Of a stretch of DNA of 64,000 nucleotides, positions 61,986-64,000 are shown one piece after another. The stretch's first letter is position 1. Every line of letters begins with the position of its first letter. The translations under genes were made by a program, and so were the position numbers. Source of the DNA: Deltaproteobacteria bacterium (GTDB lineage: Bacteria; SAR324; JACQKK01); NCBI GenBank assembly GCA_029858505.1, contig JAOUEW010000002.1:582395-646394 (forward strand), in the 5' to 3' direction. Under the pieces are notes generated by a model, which was given only the letters and a program-made list of their open reading frames with translations, ran no database searches and had not been told where the DNA came from.

Positions 61986-64000
61986 ATGAAAACAAGGGCG
62001 GGGCGGTATTCTCGTGCTCTGGGAATATATTTATTTGCCGTGGCCGCCTGGGTGGGGCCAATTTACGGGCAAAGCTTGCTCAGTGACCCCTCCTTGGTTG
62101 GCGGAGGCAGTCAATCCCGGGGCGATGTTTCCTTGAAAGACTTGTATAAGCAAGTAGAAAAAGGCAAAGGGCAACAAGCTTATCCGTATTTACTGGCGGC
62201 CTACCGCGCCATGAATCAATCCTGGGATAAAGGCGATCGCCCCGACGCGATGGCGGAGTTATCCGTTTATACCCTGCTGGCCGGAGAAGAAGCCGCCAAC
62301 CCCGTAGACCAAGAACTACGAGCCCGCTTGTTCATGGCCCGTTTTCCTCGCCACGAGCAATTCCCCCTGGCTTATTTTTTGTTAATTGATTCCCTATACC
62401 GCCAGGGGAAGGACTTTGACATCACCATTCCCTTGGACAACCGAACCTTGGAAGCGCTTCCCTCGTGGATGCGGTCTCGCCTGTTGCTCATGCTGGCCGA
62501 CATTTCGAGGAAAAAAGGTCAATCCGCTGAAGAGGCTGGCTACTTGTTCCGAGAGATGGATCAAGGAGGGTCGAACGCCCAAACCACCGAAAACGAAGTC
62601 TTGGCCGCCTTAGGCAGAATCTCCCGCCAGCAAGAGTTGGATGATTTTTTTAGCAAATACAAAGCAGGCTGGTTGAAAAATGAACGCGATGTTTTGGAGG
62701 CGCGTGTTTTGTTGAACAGTGGGGAATGGGACAAGGCCCGGCGGGCCTTCCAAGAAGTGGAGGAAAATGGTTCCGCCAGGGCAGCCATGACCAAACGTTT
62801 CGTTAGCGAGGCCCGGCAAGAACTAGACTCTCTGCCTTCCGCCAAACCAGAACGCATCGGGGTGCTGCTTCCCCTTGGCAGTAAAGACCCTGTCATTCGG
62901 GGCTTGGCCAATTCGCTGCTGGATGGCATCCGGCTGGCCATCCACGCCAATCCCGCCATCGCCAAACCCAAAAACAATTATGAGATTTTAATTCGAGACA
63001 CCCAAAACAATCCGGGATTGGCGGCCCAATTAACGGATGAATTGGTGCATCAAGATCAGGTATCCGTCATCATCGGCCCCCTGACCCGGGCAGAAACCGC
63101 CGCCGCCGCCGCCCGCGCCGAAGAACTCATGGTTCCGCTCATTACGTTTTCTCTCACCTACGATGCGGAAGGTTTTCCAGAATACACCTTCCGCCAAAGC
63201 ATGCGCCCGGAAGATGAAATCGGGAACTTGGTTCGTTATGCCATGGATTTTAGGAATGCCAAGCGGTTCGTTGTGGTCTACCCAGACAACAACTACGGGC
63301 GAAATATGATGGAAATGTTTTGGAAAGAAGCGGTTGGCCATGGCGGGAAAATGGTCGGAGCGGCAAGTTACACCCCCCCAGACAAACGACTGGAACGGGC
63401 CAAAATGGATTTTAAGGACGTGTTTGGCCACTTGGCGGGCTTGGACCGCTATGTTTCTTCCGCGGATCAACAGTTAATGCTGGAAGTGGGAGACCGCCGT
63501 CCGGACCCCATCGTGGATTTCGATGCCATCTTTATCCCCATCCCCCCGGAAGGTGCCCAAGACCTTGAAGCCATCGCCTCCTATCCGGTAACCGTGGACG
63601 CGGAAAAAGCCCTGTTGTTGGGCACCCGCAACTGGAACCAGAACCAAACGCTTTTGGCCAACAATGGCAGCATGAATGGCGCAATCTTCGTGGATACCTT
63701 TGACTCCCTGGATCGCTCTCCCCTGGCCTTGAAATTCCGGGGAGATCACCGAATCGCCTATGGTCATCGGCCCGATTACCAGGCTCCCGATTACTTCACC
63801 GCCGTGGGCTATGACACGGCCGCCCTGCTGACTTTGCTGGCCGAGAACCCTAAAAACCGTTCCCGGCGCCGCATGGCCCGGGCACTGAAAGACATGGAAC
63901 CCTATCCGGGGCTCACCGGAATAACCCGCTTCCGCGCAGATGGCCAAGCCGATAAACGGACGCGGGTGTATTCCATCAAGGGCCAGCGGGTCTCACCGGT
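61986..64000 (+). CDS. LpoA/LppC-type periplasmic binding protein (penicillin-binding-protein activator family), 3' end cut by window edge
   Basis: The frame is open to the right edge, with 671 codons visible. An N-terminal signal peptide without a lipobox Cys (AAWVGPIYGQ) leads to a TPR-like helical region (about 45-275). A type I periplasmic-binding fold follows (PERIGVLLPLGSKDPVIRGL, then LIRDTQNNPGLAAQLTDEL, VSVIIGPLTRAET and RPDYQAPDYFTAVGYDTAAL). The combination is typical of LpoA, which activates PBP1A in peptidoglycan synthesis, and of similar deltaproteobacterial proteins. The ATG at 61986 lies 32 bp after the SurA stop; a GTG at 61983 is possible. Confidence 0.8.
   Translation, partial: MKTRAGRYSRALGIYLFAVAAWVGPIYGQSLLSDPSLVGGGSQSRGDVSLKDLYKQVEKGKGQQAYPYLLAAYRAMNQSWDKGDRPDAMAELSVYTLLAGEEAANPVDQELRARLFMARFPRHEQFPLAYFLLIDSLYRQGKDFDITIPLDNRTLEALPSWMRSRLLLMLADISRKKGQSAEEAGYLFREMDQGGSNAQTTENEVLAALGRISRQQELDDFFSKYKAGWLKNERDVLEARVLLNSGEWDKARRAFQEVEENGSARAAMTKRFVSEARQELDSLPSAKPERIGVLLPLGSKDPVIRGLANSLLDGIRLAIHANPAIAKPKNNYEILIRDTQNNPGLAAQLTDELVHQDQVSVIIGPLTRAETAAAAARAEELMVPLITFSLTYDAEGFPEYTFRQSMRPEDEIGNLVRYAMDFRNAKRFVVVYPDNNYGRNMMEMFWKEAVGHGGKMVGAASYTPPDKRLERAKMDFKDVFGHLAGLDRYVSSADQQLMLEVGDRRPDPIVDFDAIFIPIPPEGAQDLEAIASYPVTVDAEKALLLGTRNWNQNQTLLANNGSMNGAIFVDTFDSLDRSPLALKFRGDHRIAYGHRPDYQAPDYFTAVGYDTAALLTLLAENPKNRSRRRMARALKDMEPYPGLTGITRFRADGQADKRTRVYSIKGQRVSP

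Noticed and set aside
1..64000. tRNA or rRNA genes
   Set aside because: No T-loop GTTCGAxTC with paired acceptor arms or rRNA-like conserved stretches were found in the gaps by eye. A covariance-model search would settle this.

Overview
The window is a chromosomal stretch of a Gram-negative bacterium. LpxB, SurA-type and LpoA/LppC-type envelope proteins, lipoproteins with lipoboxes and a SecD/SecF/YajC set all require an outer membrane or a periplasm. Gene content is mostly housekeeping, and no rRNA, tRNA, phage, insertion sequence or CRISPR array is visible. The mix (Rsm22-like methyltransferase, DUF2851, archaeal-type IMP cyclohydrolase, oxygen-binding di-iron protein, GAF/sigma-54 regulator) suggests a deep-branching proteobacterial or delta-like lineage. 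I cannot name the taxon from the sequence alone.

Layout. Bases 1-4190 hold the end of an AT-rich surface-glycan cluster: a sugar aminotransferase cut by the left edge, a methyltransferase, an EmrE-like small membrane protein and a large opposing membrane protein. From about 4330 the base composition becomes more GC-rich. A leftward block follows (der and chorismate mutase, gltX, then DUF2851 and an Rsm22-like methyltransferase), facing a rightward yggT. Next come a leftward pair, a sigma-54-type regulator and a GlnD-like nucleotidyltransferase with a decayed HD domain, and a rightward pair, an HDAC-family deacetylase and RNase R. Bases 20-24.4 kb carry three small lipoproteins, a PurO-like IMP cyclohydrolase and gpmI. 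Bases 24.6-26.2 kb carry a soluble chemoreceptor-like protein coupled to an oxygen-binding di-iron protein. Then come ftsY, a large M16 protease lipoprotein, folK, and two related exported proteins.

Bases 33.2-36.3 kb form a copper island (copZ-like, copA, csoR) with a clear CsoR-type operator lying between the -35 and -10 elements. It is followed by yajC-secD-secF-MFS-AI-2E transporter-argH, all rightward, with a highly structured yajC leader. Then come thpR, a 4-TM protein, an SRAP protein, a lone RibD-type deaminase with metX, and an envelope and transcription set (YfgM-like TPR protein, RNA polymerase omega, lipoprotein, TPR protein, lpxB). These are followed by an adrenodoxin-reductase-type flavoprotein, an R3H protein, a long eukaryote-like guaA, two orphan small proteins, ppsA and hemC. 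The window ends with a periplasmic operon (unknown exported protein, SurA-like isomerase, LpoA-like binding protein) cut by the right edge.

The least conventional signals are: a family of about 60-bp dispersed intergenic repeats (at least four copies); the regulator/GlnD-like pair, in which both proteins have lost hallmark residues; the receptor-like plus di-iron oxygen-sensor pair; and the yajC leader. Reading was by eye, so similarity statements are qualitative.
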